Shown: positions 9,935 to 20,876, numbered from the stretch's first letter. The stretch: DNA of 64,000 nt from Spirochaetota bacterium (GCA_003246895.1 QKCL01000069.1:62001-126000), one strand, 5' to 3'. Numbers and translations: made by a program. Notes: generated by a model not told the origin, from the sequence alone.

Positions 9935-12025
9935 ATGTCAGTTGATTTTAATGTAGAAATAGGAAGAGAAAAACTGAATTTTAATACCGGCTATCTCGCA
10001 AAACAGGCTGACGGTGCAGTTGCTGTTTCCTACGGTGAAGTAGTTGTATTTGCATCTGCAGTTGCCTCCAGGAATGTAAAGGAAGGCCAGGATTTTTTCC
10101 CCCTCACTGTTGATTACAGGGAGAAGGCCTATGCTGCAGGTAAAATACCAGGCGGTTATATAAAAAGAGAAGCCCGTCCAAGTGACCGGGAAATACTGGT
10201 CGCCCGTCTTACAGACAGACCTATAAGACCGCTTTTTCCAAAGGGATTCATAAATGAAGTTCAGATAATACTTTATGTTCTTTCGGCAGACGGTATAAAT
10301 CAGCACGATGTAATTGCAATAAATGCAGCATCTGCTGCCCTGACTGTATCGGGAATGCCGTTTCACGGTCCTGTTGGAGCAGTAAGGGTTGGTAGAGTTG
10401 ACGGTAATTTTATAGTTAACCCTACTTTTGAAGAATCAAAGAAAAGCGACATTGACATTGTTGTTGCAGGTTCGAAAAAGGCCGTAACAATGATTGAGGG
10501 TTCCTCTAAAAATGTAAGTGAAGAGGACATGCTTGCTGCAGTGGAATTTGCTCATGAGAATATCAAAAAGATATGTGATGTTCAGGAGGAGCTCAAGGCT
10601 GCGATAAACAAATCAGAGATGGAATACACCACATTCACCAATGATGAGGCCCTTGTTTCAGCAATAAGGGAAAGGTATTTCGGAAATCTTGAAGCACTGA
10701 AAGACATTACTGTAAAAAAACCCCGCGAAGATGCAAGAAATGAAATTGTAGCGAGAGCAAAAGAGGAACTGGCAGAACAGTTTCCGGATACTATAGGTCA
10801 GGCCGGTGAAATAATAGATCACCTCGATGGTGAAATAGTAAGAAGAAGAATTCTTGAAGAAGGATCAAGGGCTGACGGCCGTAACCTTGATCAGATCAGA
10901 CCTATCGATATTATGACAGGCATTCTTCCAAGAGCTCATGGTTCAGCTGTTTTTACAAGGGGTGAAACACAGAGTTTGGGAATAACAACTCTCGGTAATC
11001 TTTCCGATGCCCAGAGAATGGATAATCTCGAGGGGGATACAACCAAGAGATTCATGCTTCATTACAATTTCCCTCCATTCTCGGTTGGTGAGACAGGAAG
11101 AACCGGAAGTCCAGGAAGACGCGAAATCGGACACGGAATGCTTGCTGAAAGATCTCTGGAATATGTAATACCAGATGAGAAGGATTTTCCATATACAATC
11201 AGACAGGTATCAGAAGTTCTTGAATCAAACGGGTCATCATCAATGGCCACAGTATGTTCAGGTTCTCTTGCACTGTTTAATGCAGGTGTGCCCATAAAGG
11301 GAGCTGTTGCCGGTATTGCAATGGGTCTTGTAATGGAAAACGATAAATATGCAATAATCAGTGATATTCAGGGACTTGAAGACCACCTTGGAGACATGGA
11401 TTTTAAGGTTGCCGGAACAAGAGACGGAATTACAGCCTTCCAGCTTGATATTAAGATAGAAGGTATTACATCTGAAATTATGAAGGATGCTTTAGCCCAG
11501 GCTAAAAAAGGAAGACTTCATATTCTTGAAACAATGGATTCGTTTGTTTCAAAACCTGAAGATGAAGTCTCAAAGTATGCGCCAAAGGTCAGAAGAATCA
11601 CTGTTGATGTAAACAAGATAGGCGAGATCATAGGTTCGGGCGGAAAAACAATAAAGAAAATTGTGGAAGAATCTTCCGCTGATGTCAACATAGATGATAG
11701 CGGCCTTGTAACAGTATCTTCAGTCAGTGCTGAAGCGATTGAAATGGCAGTGCAGATGATCAAGGGTATCGTTGATGAAGTGGAGGTCGGCAAAATTTAT
11801 AACGGAACAGTCAAGAAGATCGTTGATTTCGGTGCTTTTGTTGAACTTTTCCCGGGAAAAGAAGGCCTTGTTCACATATCCAATCTTGATGTGAACCGTG
11901 TTAAGGAAGTTGGAGACATCTGCAGCGTTGGAGATAAAATGAAGGTGAAGGTTATAAAAGTAGACCGTCAGGGACGTATTGACCTGAGCCGCAAGGAAGC
12001 TTTGGATCAGAGTCAGGATTCATGA
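9935..12025 (+). CDS. pnp: Polyribonucleotide nucleotidyltransferase (PNPase)
   Basis: RNase PH, KH and S1 domains; GGYIKREARPSDREILVARLTDRPIRPLFPKGF. Confidence 0.98.
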   Translation: MSVDFNVEIGREKLNFNTGYLAKQADGAVAVSYGEVVVFASAVASRNVKEGQDFFPLTVDYREKAYAAGKIPGGYIKREARPSDREILVARLTDRPIRPLFPKGFINEVQIILYVLSADGINQHDVIAINAASAALTVSGMPFHGPVGAVRVGRVDGNFIVNPTFEESKKSDIDIVVAGSKKAVTMIEGSSKNVSEEDMLAAVEFAHENIKKICDVQEELKAAINKSEMEYTTFTNDEALVSAIRERYFGNLEALKDITVKKPREDARNEIVARAKEELAEQFPDTIGQAGEIIDHLDGEIVRRRILEEGSRADGRNLDQIRPIDIMTGILPRAHGSAVFTRGETQSLGITTLGNLSDAQRMDNLEGDTTKRFMLHYNFPPFSVGETGRTGSPGRREIGHGMLAERSLEYVIPDEKDFPYTIRQVSEVLESNGSSSMATVCSGSLALFNAGVPIKGAVAGIAMGLVMENDKYAIISDIQGLEDHLGDMDFKVAGTRDGITAFQLDIKIEGITSEIMKDALAQAKKGRLHILETMDSFVSKPEDEVSKYAPKVRRITVDVNKIGEIIGSGGKTIKKIVEESSADVNIDDSGLVTVSSVSAEAIEMAVQMIKGIVDEVEVGKIYNGTVKKIVDFGAFVELFPGKEGLVHISNLDVNRVKEVGDICSVGDKMKVKVIKVDRQGRIDLSRKEALDQSQDS

Positions 12026-13284
12026 TAGTAAAATACAGGCAGGAAAACGGGCTTTCAGTTTTACTTGAGCCCATAGAATCCGTTGTTTCGGTTTCTGTGG
12101 GGCTCTGGATCAGAAAGGGTTCAAGAAATGAAAGGGAAAACCAGTACGGATATGCTCACTTTGTTGAGCATATGCTATTTAAAGGCACAGAAAAATATTC
12201 TGCCAGGGAACTGGCAAGGAAAGTGGACAGGGTCGGCGGTCAGCATAATGCCGCTACAAACCGTGAATATACCTGTTACTATATAAACGTGGTTTCAGAC
12301 CACCTTGAGCTTGCCCTTGAAATACTCTCCGATATGTATTACAATTCACTGTTTGAGCAGGGTGAGATTGAGAAGGAGAGGAATGTGGTGGTCGAGGAGA
12401 TCAGGATGTATGAGGATACACCTGATGAGTTTATTCATGACTACTTCATGGAAAAAATGATGGAGGGACATCCGCTCAGCCATTCAATTCTTGGAACTGT
12501 CGATGGAATCCTCAGTACCGACAGGGAAAAACTCATTACATTTTATGATGAACAGTATGTGAACGAAAATGCCATTCTTGTAATTGCCGGAGATCTGAAC
12601 AGTGATCACACGAAAGATCTTATTTCAAAGTATTTTGACAGGAACCGCGGAAAGGGAATTGTTCAGGGAAAAACAGTATCTGATATTCCTGCAAATATTC
12701 CTGTGGAACATATCGACAGGGATCTTGAACAGGTTCATTTCTGCATGGGGCTTCCCGGACTCAGAAGAGCTGATGAAGACCGATGGCCCATGTACATGCT
12801 TAATACCATTCTTGGCGGCAGCATGTCCTCCAGACTCTTTCAGAACATAAGGGAGAAGGAGGGGATCAGCTACTCTATATATTCGTTTCATTCATCATAT
12901 ATGGACTGTGGTATTTTCGGTATTTACTGCGCCACCCTGCCGGAGAAGTACTCCTACACCCTTGAATTGATAATGAAAGAGTGCAGGTCAATGCTTAAAG
13001 ACTCCATTACAAGGGAAGAGTTTGAAGATACCAAGACCTACCTTAAAGGAAATCTGGCACTGAGTCTTGAAAATAATGAGGTCAGAATGAGTCAGCTGGC
13101 CAGAAATGAGATGACATTCGGGCGTAATTTTACCTTTGAAGAGATTGTTAGCACCATTGATTCAGTAACCATGGATCAGTATGTTTCCGTATGTGAGAGA
13201 ATTCTAAACGGCAGGGAGTTTTCATTAATCTCCCTTGGCAAACTCAAGAAAAAAGAAAGGGCAACCCCAGACTTGAGAATTTGA
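12022..13284 (+). CDS. M16 family zinc peptidase
   Basis: HFVEHMLFKGTEKYSARELARKVDRVGGQHNAATNREYTCYY (HXXEH motif); overlaps the pnp stop. Confidence 0.92.
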   Translation: MIVKYRQENGLSVLLEPIESVVSVSVGLWIRKGSRNERENQYGYAHFVEHMLFKGTEKYSARELARKVDRVGGQHNAATNREYTCYYINVVSDHLELALEILSDMYYNSLFEQGEIEKERNVVVEEIRMYEDTPDEFIHDYFMEKMMEGHPLSHSILGTVDGILSTDREKLITFYDEQYVNENAILVIAGDLNSDHTKDLISKYFDRNRGKGIVQGKTVSDIPANIPVEHIDRDLEQVHFCMGLPGLRRADEDRWPMYMLNTILGGSMSSRLFQNIREKEGISYSIYSFHSSYMDCGIFGIYCATLPEKYSYTLELIMKECRSMLKDSITREEFEDTKTYLKGNLALSLENNEVRMSQLARNEMTFGRNFTFEEIVSTIDSVTMDQYVSVCERILNGREFSLISLGKLKKKERATPDLRI

Positions 13285-13303
13285 GGCAATCATTCCTGCC
13301 TCA
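13282..13303 (+). terminator. Hairpin at the end of the rimP-M16 operon
   Basis: TGAGGCA (13282-13288) / TGCCTCA (13297-13303); no immediate U-tract. Confidence 0.35.
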
Positions 13304-13416
13304 GATTCAAAATTTCCTGCTAATTTTTTTTACTCACAACATAATTGTAGTTTACAGACTTAAAATAGTAATTTAGATAATAATAACGAAAATCAATTCT
13401 CAAACGGAGTAGATAT

Positions 13417-13815
13417 ATGGCACCAAAAACTGATTTAATGAACAGCACAATCGGTGAAGGTTCTGCTTTTGAAGGAAAGTTTTATATAAGCGGATCACTT
13501 AAGATTGATGGAAAGTTTGAAGGTGAGATAAAAACAGATGATGAACTGGTAGTTGGTGAAACAGGAAAGGTCAAGACCGATATTTATGCCAAATCCGTTG
13601 TTGTCGCAGGTACTGTAATAGGCAATATTTCTGCGGAGAGAGAGGTCAGGCTTCTTGAAACTGCGAAGGTTCTTGGAGATATAACTGCTCCTTCAATCAC
13701 AATTCAGAACGGCGTTGTCTCCCACGGGAGAGTAATTATTACAGGAAATTCAGGCAAAAAGGATCCGAAGAAACTCATTGAAGATTCATTCAATGGAACC
13801 GTTACTACTGCGTAG
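13417..13815 (+). CDS. Bactofilin (polymer-forming cytoskeletal protein)
   Basis: STIGEGSAFEGKFYISGSLKIDGKFEGEIKTDDELVVGETGKVKTDIYAKSVVVAGTVIGNI. Confidence 0.92.
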   Translation: MAPKTDLMNSTIGEGSAFEGKFYISGSLKIDGKFEGEIKTDDELVVGETGKVKTDIYAKSVVVAGTVIGNISAEREVRLLETAKVLGDITAPSITIQNGVVSHGRVIITGNSGKKDPKKLIEDSFNGTVTTA

Positions 13816-13891
13816 TTTATTAATAAAATACATTTTATTAAATTAAATCATAATCCGATATATAAATAAATAAACGGGCAATCAGGTTGGT

Positions 13892-14992
13892 ATGAAAAGA
13901 ACTGGCTTTAAGACATATAAGTTTGGTAAACTTACAATTAATGTTTTTACAAACGAAATAGTGATAATTTACATTGGAAAGAGAAGGACTTATATAAAGA
14001 ATTTTCTCCGACACAGAGTTCATCACTTTTCAAAAATTGCTGCAATTGCAATGTCAGTTTTTTTAGTAACGACGATTTCTGTTACCGCTTTTTCTTCAGA
14101 TGACAGGGAAGATGTTGTAAAGGGTGCAATAAATCTTGACCAGCTTGAAGATGTTAACGAGAAAAATTTTTCTGCTGAGGAAAAGGGGGATATAAACAGG
14201 ATCATTGAGGATGAGAAGCTTAAAAACAAGCTGCTCAATTCTCAGGATACAGACTACTCCAAACCGGTTGAAAACAACAAACTTCAGATTACCCAGCATA
14301 CAGTAAAAAGAGGGGAAAACCTCAATATTATAGCCAAGAAATATGGTGTTTCAATAGATACTGTATGCGGAAGCAATAGCCTCAAGTCTTATGATTTTAT
14401 AAAGGAAGGACTTAAGCTCCAGATTCCCAATAAAGATGGAATACTTTATAAAATGAAAAAAGGCAGTAATATTGTAGATATTGCCAAAAAGTATAAAGTA
14501 TCTGTTAAAAAAATTATTGCCAGTAATAATTTTTCAAATTCTGATTTCATTCCTGTAGATAGTGTATTATTCGTTCCTGATGCCAAACCCCAGAATATTG
14601 TATCAGGATTTTTATGGCCCACAAGAGGAAGGCGAATTACCTGTTCATTTGGCTGGAGAAGAAATCCCTTTAACCACAGTTATAAGGAATTTCACAAGGG
14701 GCTTGATATAGCAGCAAGATATGAGTCAATAAAATCCACAAAGTATGGCAAAGTTACATATGCCGGATGGATGGGAGGTTATGGTAATGCCATTATTATT
14801 GCACATCCAAATGGCTGGAAAAGTCTTTACGGTCATCTTTCCAGAATAATTGTCAAGACCGGTCAGTATGTAAAACAGGGACAGGTGATTGCCAGAAGCG
14901 GTAATACCGGAAGATCCACCGGGCCGCATCTCCATTTCGAACTTATAAAGAACGGTTCAAACAAGAATCCAAGGAAGTTCCTTAAAAAATAA
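13892..14992 (+). CDS. Membrane-anchored M23 family peptidase with two LysM domains
   Basis: HTVKRGENLNIIAKKYGVSIDTVCGSN (LysM); HKGLDIAARYESIKSTKYGKVTYAGWMGGYGNAIIIAHPNGWKSLYGHLS... GRSTGPHLHFEL (M23). Confidence 0.93.
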   Translation: MKRTGFKTYKFGKLTINVFTNEIVIIYIGKRRTYIKNFLRHRVHHFSKIAAIAMSVFLVTTISVTAFSSDDREDVVKGAINLDQLEDVNEKNFSAEEKGDINRIIEDEKLKNKLLNSQDTDYSKPVENNKLQITQHTVKRGENLNIIAKKYGVSIDTVCGSNSLKSYDFIKEGLKLQIPNKDGILYKMKKGSNIVDIAKKYKVSVKKIIASNNFSNSDFIPVDSVLFVPDAKPQNIVSGFLWPTRGRRITCSFGWRRNPFNHSYKEFHKGLDIAARYESIKSTKYGKVTYAGWMGGYGNAIIIAHPNGWKSLYGHLSRIIVKTGQYVKQGQVIARSGNTGRSTGPHLHFELIKNGSNKNPRKFLKK

Positions 14993-15051
14993 TTGACTCA
15001 TGGACAGAGCTCTGCAAAATCACAGGAAAACGAATTTTCCAGGAGTTGAAT

Positions 15052-17130
15052 ATGCTGTCCAATGCCAATTTTTTATGTGAAATCGGAACCGAAGAGATTC
15101 CTGCCGGATATATTCCTCCTGCAATTGAAGCTGCAAAGAAGATAATTGAAAAATCACTTACAGATGAACGTATAGATTTTAACGAAATAAAGGTATATGC
15201 AACACCAAGACGTTTTGCCGTGGCAATATCCGGACTGGTTGAATCCCAGAGGGCAGAAACAGTTGAACTCAAGGGACCCTCAAAGAAGGCAGCATTTGAT
15301 CAGGAAGGTAAACCCTCAAAAGCTCTGGAAGGGTTTTTGAAGGGGAATTCAGTAACAGTCGATGATATCACTGTAAGAGATACTGATAAGGGTGAATATG
15401 TTTATGCCACAAAAAAACTCGATTCCGGTAAAACAGAGGTAATAATTCCGGCAATTATAGAAAATCTTGTTAACACCCTGCCTTTCCCCAAAAGAATGAA
15501 GTGGAGTAACAAGAGCATCACCTTCCCAAGACCTATCAGATATTTTACGATTCTTTTCAATGATAAAGTTGTTGATTTTGAAATGGATGGAATTAGATCC
15601 TCAAATCTTACCAGGGGGCATTTTGTACAGCATAATCAAATGGTTCCTGTAGAGAAGATAGCGGATTATGAGAATATACTTGAGCAGAATGGAGTCATTC
15701 TTGATCAGGACAGGAGAAAGTCACTGATCCATGAAGAACTCATAAAAGCTGCACAGAGCGCAGGCGGCCAGCTCAATGAAGATGATGAACTTTTAAATAC
15801 TGTGACTTATATTGTTGAAAAACCCAATATAATAGTCTGTGAATTTAATGAATCTTTTTTACAGGTTCCGGATATTGTTTTAATCGCTGAAATGAAGGAG
15901 CATCAGAAATATTTTGCCGTAACTGACAGTAATGGAAAACTCATAAATAAATTTCTGGTAACTTCAAACAATCCCAAAACAGATAATATACCCAAGGGAA
16001 ATGTTAAGGTAATATCTGCAAGATTCAGCGATGCGGAATTCTTCTACAGGGAAGATGCAAAAAAGAAACTTTCAGAAAGGGTGGAGTCTCTTAAAAAAGT
16101 TCTTTTTCATAAGGAACTTGGATCAATTTATGATAAAATAATAAGGATGCAGTCAGTTGCGGGTGCGGTTTCACGAAACCTGGGACTGGATACATCTGTT
16201 TCTGAAAAGATAGAAAGGGCTATACTGCTTTCCAAGGCCGATCTGGATACTGCAATGGTATATGAATTTGCCTCACTTCAGGGTCAGATTGGTACAATAT
16301 ATGCTATCAATGACGGAGAAGATATTGAAGTTGCCCGGGCAATTAACAATCATTACAAGCCGCGATTTCACGGTGATGAAATTCCTGAAAATATGGTTTC
16401 TGTTGTTGCATCTCTTTCGGAAAAAATTGATAATATCTTCGGATCATTTTCAGTGGGGAATATTCCAAAGGGATCACAGGATCCCTATGCACTGAGACGT
16501 CAGGCCAATGCCGTGGTTGAGCTTCTCATTCATAACAGTATAAATATTGAACTCTCTGCAGTTTTTAGTGAGATTTCAGGAAATTACAGTAATGGTTCAG
16601 ATCTCATCGATAAGATTGTTGAATTTATCGAGGCAAGAGTAAAAACAATTCTTTCTGACAGGGGCTACAGCTACGATGAGATTGATGCCTGTATGGTCGC
16701 CGGGAATACTGATTATCTTGAGCTTCTGAAAAAGGCTGAGAGTCTTCATGAGTTCAGAAAGAACGAGAATTTTTCAGAACTGCTTCTTGGGTTTAAGCGT
16801 ATGAACAATATAGTGAGCAGTTTCAGAAAGAAAAATTCAGATTATGAACTCAAATTTGATCAGTCAAGACTCGAACTGCCCGAGGAGAAGAAACTCTTTG
16901 TTTTCTTTGAAGAAAAGAGCAGTGAAATTTCGAAATATATAGATTCCAGTGAATATATCAGACTCTTTGAGTTAATGACAGGTGCAAAGTCAGTAATTGA
17001 TAAATTTTTTGACAATGTCATGGTCATGGACGAAAGGACAGAAGTAAGAGATACCAGACTCTATCTCCTCGAATCAATAGGAAACAAGTTCAGCATGGTA
17101 ATAGATTTTTCAAAAATAAGCGACAAGTAA
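15052..17130 (+). CDS. glyS: Glycyl-tRNA synthetase beta subunit
   Basis: LCEIGTEEIPAGYIPPAIEAAKK... FPKRMKWSNKSITFPRPIR... KHQKYFAV; AGGAG 6 nt upstream of ATG 15052. Confidence 0.95.
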   Translation: MLSNANFLCEIGTEEIPAGYIPPAIEAAKKIIEKSLTDERIDFNEIKVYATPRRFAVAISGLVESQRAETVELKGPSKKAAFDQEGKPSKALEGFLKGNSVTVDDITVRDTDKGEYVYATKKLDSGKTEVIIPAIIENLVNTLPFPKRMKWSNKSITFPRPIRYFTILFNDKVVDFEMDGIRSSNLTRGHFVQHNQMVPVEKIADYENILEQNGVILDQDRRKSLIHEELIKAAQSAGGQLNEDDELLNTVTYIVEKPNIIVCEFNESFLQVPDIVLIAEMKEHQKYFAVTDSNGKLINKFLVTSNNPKTDNIPKGNVKVISARFSDAEFFYREDAKKKLSERVESLKKVLFHKELGSIYDKIIRMQSVAGAVSRNLGLDTSVSEKIERAILLSKADLDTAMVYEFASLQGQIGTIYAINDGEDIEVARAINNHYKPRFHGDEIPENMVSVVASLSEKIDNIFGSFSVGNIPKGSQDPYALRRQANAVVELLIHNSINIELSAVFSEISGNYSNGSDLIDKIVEFIEARVKTILSDRGYSYDEIDACMVAGNTDYLELLKKAESLHEFRKNENFSELLLGFKRMNNIVSSFRKKNSDYELKFDQSRLELPEEKKLFVFFEEKSSEISKYIDSSEYIRLFELMTGAKSVIDKFFDNVMVMDERTEVRDTRLYLLESIGNKFSMVIDFSKISDK

Positions 17131-17157
17131 ACCATAACGCAGGGTTCAGGGTTCTTC

Positions 17158-17661
17158 TTAATCAATGAGAACCCTTGCATAACCGCTTATGCTGTCTATA
17201 TCTGTATTGTTATAGTAATCTGTTTCTGTATCACCTGTATACCCGTTTTCAGATGTCCGGTCAGAAGGATCTTCATCCCAGTGAACGAACCCTACCCGGT
17301 AGAAGTAAATACCATAACTTGATGGTAAGTCACTATCGCTGTAGGTAGTAGTAGAACCGTTGGCGAGAGAAATATCTCCACCAGATGTATTATGTGATGA
17401 ATCTTCATATGTGCTTCTTATAAGTATATATTCAGAATACTCATCATTCGGATACTTAGTTCTGTATATCTCTATGCCTGCAAAGTTATCAGAAGAATCT
17501 GTATGATCCCATGTAAGTGTTACAGTATTGACTCCGTTATATTCAGCATTTACTGAAAACGAGGAGCGGTCAGTAATTGCTCCTTCTATGCTGTCAGAAA
17601 CATAGGAACAACCCGTTGTCGTCAAAAATAGGGCTAATATGGCTGGTATAAATTTCATCAT
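17158..17661 (-). CDS. Lipoprotein with a fibronectin-III-like fold
   Basis: Lipobox LFLTTTGCS; NTVTLTWDHTDSSDNFAGIEIYRTKYPNDEYSEYILIRSTYEDSS. Confidence 0.6.
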   Translation of the reverse strand: MMKFIPAILALFLTTTGCSYVSDSIEGAITDRSSFSVNAEYNGVNTVTLTWDHTDSSDNFAGIEIYRTKYPNDEYSEYILIRSTYEDSSHNTSGGDISLANGSTTTYSDSDLPSSYGIYFYRVGFVHWDEDPSDRTSENGYTGDTETDYYNNTDIDSISGYARVLID

Positions 17662-17666
17662 CTCTC

Positions 17667-18938
17667 CTATATCCTGAAAAAGAGGCTTCCCTCAAATGAC
17701 CACTTGTCAGCGGCTTCAACCAGTTTTCTAAGTTCTGTTGAATAGTTGTAAACGACTTTTGACTCCAGTCCGATTGTATCAGTACCGAAGTCAAGGCCAA
17801 GAATCCATCCCCAGAGATCATAACCTGAACCTGTCTCACGGTGTATGGCAACTGCAGGGTCCCAGTACCAGCTTACGCCTGTGTAAAGTTTGAACTTGAA
17901 TGTTGTATTGTCGAGAACAGGTTCATAGGCAAAGAGGAAGTGAAACTCCTTAAGAACCGATGGGTCAATCTTTTCAGATTCCTCTTTCAGGTATATGTCA
18001 TCTGTTATATACTGAAAGGTAAACTGTGTCTCGGTTGTGAAATTTTTTGAAAGTCTCTGGTTTAATTTTAATGAGAGAAGATTGAGAACGGCACTGTTCT
18101 TTTCAGAGCTGTCCATGTAGGATGTTTTTCCTGTTGTGTCTCCTACCCATACTGCATCCCATGGGTCATCATTATATGCTTCAATATATTCATATGTCAG
18201 TTCAATTTGAGGCAGGAATATACTCTTTTTTGCATTAACAGAAAAGAAAGTATATACCATTGTGGCATTTACAGAGACTTTCATCTCTTCGATTGAACTT
18301 TTATCAGCGTTTACCTGAAGTCCCAGCATTTCAAGGACGTTTGAACTTATGAAGAATTTTTTATAGCTGTTCACCGGGTCTGAATAACTCATTGTGCCGT
18401 CTTCATCGGGTACATACTCATTGTTTACTATAAGGCCGGTATGAAGATATATATACGGCCTGAACAGAACCGAGACTGCATATATATCGTCGAAAAACTG
18501 TGAGTGTTTATAATCTGTTGTAGTTTCACTGCCGGCTGAACCCCTGTCTATCTCGACATCTTTTGTGAGGCCGTAATGAAATCCGGCCATGGATACAGCC
18601 AGTATCAGGTCAGTGTCCCTCTCTGCATTCCTGAAACCTGTAACCGGCAGGGCAAGTGTCATTGTACCGTATGTTCTTACAAGGTTAAGGTCAACGGCTT
18701 CATATTGTCCCGAACCGCTGTTGTATGTATTTACATTAAAGTCATAGGTCCAGTTTATCTTCCCGTATACGTCGATGTAGAAATTTTTCTCCTCCAGCAT
18801 TTTCCATCTGTCTGTGAAAAGTCCCAGAACGGTTTCAGACCTTGAAACTGCATTGTGAAGGGTTGATGCCTCATATGTTTCAGCCGTGAGGTCTATGCTG
18901 AGAAGTATAAATATTATAGTCAGGGTTCTTTTTATCAT
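17667..18938 (-). CDS. Putative outer-membrane beta-barrel/porin-like protein with signal peptide
   Basis: MIKRTLTIIFILLSIDLTAETYE signal; alternating aromatic/polar strands; start moved to 18938. Confidence 0.55.
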   Translation of the reverse strand: MIKRTLTIIFILLSIDLTAETYEASTLHNAVSRSETVLGLFTDRWKMLEEKNFYIDVYGKINWTYDFNVNTYNSGSGQYEAVDLNLVRTYGTMTLALPVTGFRNAERDTDLILAVSMAGFHYGLTKDVEIDRGSAGSETTTDYKHSQFFDDIYAVSVLFRPYIYLHTGLIVNNEYVPDEDGTMSYSDPVNSYKKFFISSNVLEMLGLQVNADKSSIEEMKVSVNATMVYTFFSVNAKKSIFLPQIELTYEYIEAYNDDPWDAVWVGDTTGKTSYMDSSEKNSAVLNLLSLKLNQRLSKNFTTETQFTFQYITDDIYLKEESEKIDPSVLKEFHFLFAYEPVLDNTTFKFKLYTGVSWYWDPAVAIHRETGSGYDLWGWILGLDFGTDTIGLESKVVYNYSTELRKLVEAADKWSFEGSLFFRI

Positions 18939-19028
18939 TGCATTATTACCATAGAGGAGATGGTAATAATTTTTTGGTATGAAGTCAATAAAAATGTAAC
19001 AAAGTTTAATATATTTGAACACAGGGAA

Positions 19029-20876
19029 ATGGATTTGGATTCGCAGAAAGAAATAAAATTCAGTTTAACAGACTGGCTTCCGGTTACAAGGAAAGAGGTG
19101 GAGTCCCGGGGATGGGATTCACTGGATGTAATAATAGTAACCGGTGATGCATACATTGACCACCCGTCCTTTGGTTCAACAATAATAGGCAGGCTCATTG
19201 AAAGCAGGGGATACAGAGTGGCTCTCCTGCCCCAGCCAAACTGGCAGGATGACCTTCGGGATTTTAAAAAACTCGGCAGGCCCAATCTGTTTTTCTCGGT
19301 AACCTCCGGTTCCATGGATTCAATGGTGAAGCACTATACTGCCGGTAAAAGGCTCCGTTCCGATGATGCCTACAGTCCGGGCGGCCAGACAGGGCTTAGG
19401 CCCGATTATGCAGCAGCTGTATATTCAAAAATTTTGAAGGAGATTTACCCGGATGTACCTGTAGTTCTTGGAGGGCTTGAGGCCTCGCTGAGAAGGTCAA
19501 CCCATTATGATTACTGGTCAGATTCCCTGAAAGCATCTGTTCTTTATGAAAGCGGAGCGGATATGCTTATATACGGAATGGGGGAACAGCCGGTGCTGGA
19601 GATTCTCAAACTGCTGGAAAAGGGGGTGCCTTTTAATTCTCTTGATACTGTTCCGCAGACAGCGATAGTGAGGCCTTCTGAGCATATCCCGAAAAACAAA
19701 AAATGGAAGGATGTTTATCTTAATTCACATGAAGACTGTCTGAGAAATAAAGACAGATTTTCTGAAAATTTCCTGAAACTTGAAAATGCAGCAAATTCAT
19801 GGGAGGATCTGAGACTCATAGAGCCCATTGATGATAGCGTCATAATAATAAATCCGAAATTTAGACCTGAGACTGAAAAACTTCTGGATGAAGTCTATTC
19901 GCTTCCATATACACGTCTGCCGCACCCGAAATATAAAAAAAAGAAACCCATACCTGCCTACGAAATGATAAGGCATTCCCTGACAATACACAGAGGGTGT
20001 TTCGGGGGTTGCGCATTCTGCGCGATTTCAGCTCATCAGGGTAAAAGAATTTCAAGCAGATCTGAGGAATCCATACTTCATGAATTAAAACTTGTGAGTC
20101 AAATGGAAGACTTCAGGGGATATATTTCAGACCTGGGGGGGCCTTCTGCCAATATGTACAGGATGGGTGGAGCAGATGAGGATATCTGCAGAAAGTGCCG
20201 GAGGCCTTCATGCATATTTCCTGAAATATGCGGTAATCTGAATTATGACCACAGGGCTCTTACTGCGCTTTATAAAAAATCAGATGTCGTGGCAGGGATA
20301 AAAAAATGCATAATCTCAAGCGGTATCAGGTATGACATGCTTGTTGGAAGAAGTAAGGAAGATGATAAAAAATTCGGGCTCAGTGATTACATGGAGCGGG
20401 TCATTATCAGGCATGTTTCCGGAAGGCTTAAGGTCGCACCGGAGCATTCTGCGGATAATGTTCTCAAGATAATGAGAAAACCGTCATTCGGCCTGTTTAT
20501 AAAGTTCATGGAAGCATTTAACAGGATTTCAAAAAAAGCCGGGCTTAGCCAGCAGGTTGTTCCGTATATGATTTCATCTCATCCAGGTTCAACTTCTGCT
20601 GATATGGCAGAACTTGCATGTGAAATAAAGGAGCTTGGTATAATTCCGGAACAGGTTCAGGACTTTACCCCCACGCCCATGACTCTTTCATCGGTAATAT
20701 ACTATACCGGAAAAAATCCATATACACATGAAAGGGTATATGTTGCAAAAAGGAAGTCAGAAAGGGATGAGCAGAGAATTTTCTTCTTCTGGTACAAGAG
20801 GGAATACCGTGACAGGATAAAATCTGCGCTGAAAAAAATTGGACGACACGATATCATTAAAAAACTGTTTTCATAG
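19029..20876 (+). CDS. YgiQ family radical SAM protein
   Basis: HRGCFGGCAFCAISAHQGKRISSRSEESI (CX3CX2C); PQPNWQDDLRDFKKLGRPNLFFSVTSGSMDSMVKHYTA; RBS AGGGAA before ATG 19029. Confidence 0.95.
   Translation: MDLDSQKEIKFSLTDWLPVTRKEVESRGWDSLDVIIVTGDAYIDHPSFGSTIIGRLIESRGYRVALLPQPNWQDDLRDFKKLGRPNLFFSVTSGSMDSMVKHYTAGKRLRSDDAYSPGGQTGLRPDYAAAVYSKILKEIYPDVPVVLGGLEASLRRSTHYDYWSDSLKASVLYESGADMLIYGMGEQPVLEILKLLEKGVPFNSLDTVPQTAIVRPSEHIPKNKKWKDVYLNSHEDCLRNKDRFSENFLKLENAANSWEDLRLIEPIDDSVIIINPKFRPETEKLLDEVYSLPYTRLPHPKYKKKKPIPAYEMIRHSLTIHRGCFGGCAFCAISAHQGKRISSRSEESILHELKLVSQMEDFRGYISDLGGPSANMYRMGGADEDICRKCRRPSCIFPEICGNLNYDHRALTALYKKSDVVAGIKKCIISSGIRYDMLVGRSKEDDKKFGLSDYMERVIIRHVSGRLKVAPEHSADNVLKIMRKPSFGLFIKFMEAFNRISKKAGLSQQVVPYMISSHPGSTSADMAELACEIKELGIIPEQVQDFTPTPMTLSSVIYYTGKNPYTHERVYVAKRKSERDEQRIFFFWYKREYRDRIKSALKKIGRHDIIKKLFS

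Noticed and set aside
4163-13284. Whole rimP-to-M16 operon as something unusual
   Set aside because: Gene order is the widely conserved bacterial arrangement; only the leader and the infB repeat were kept as findings
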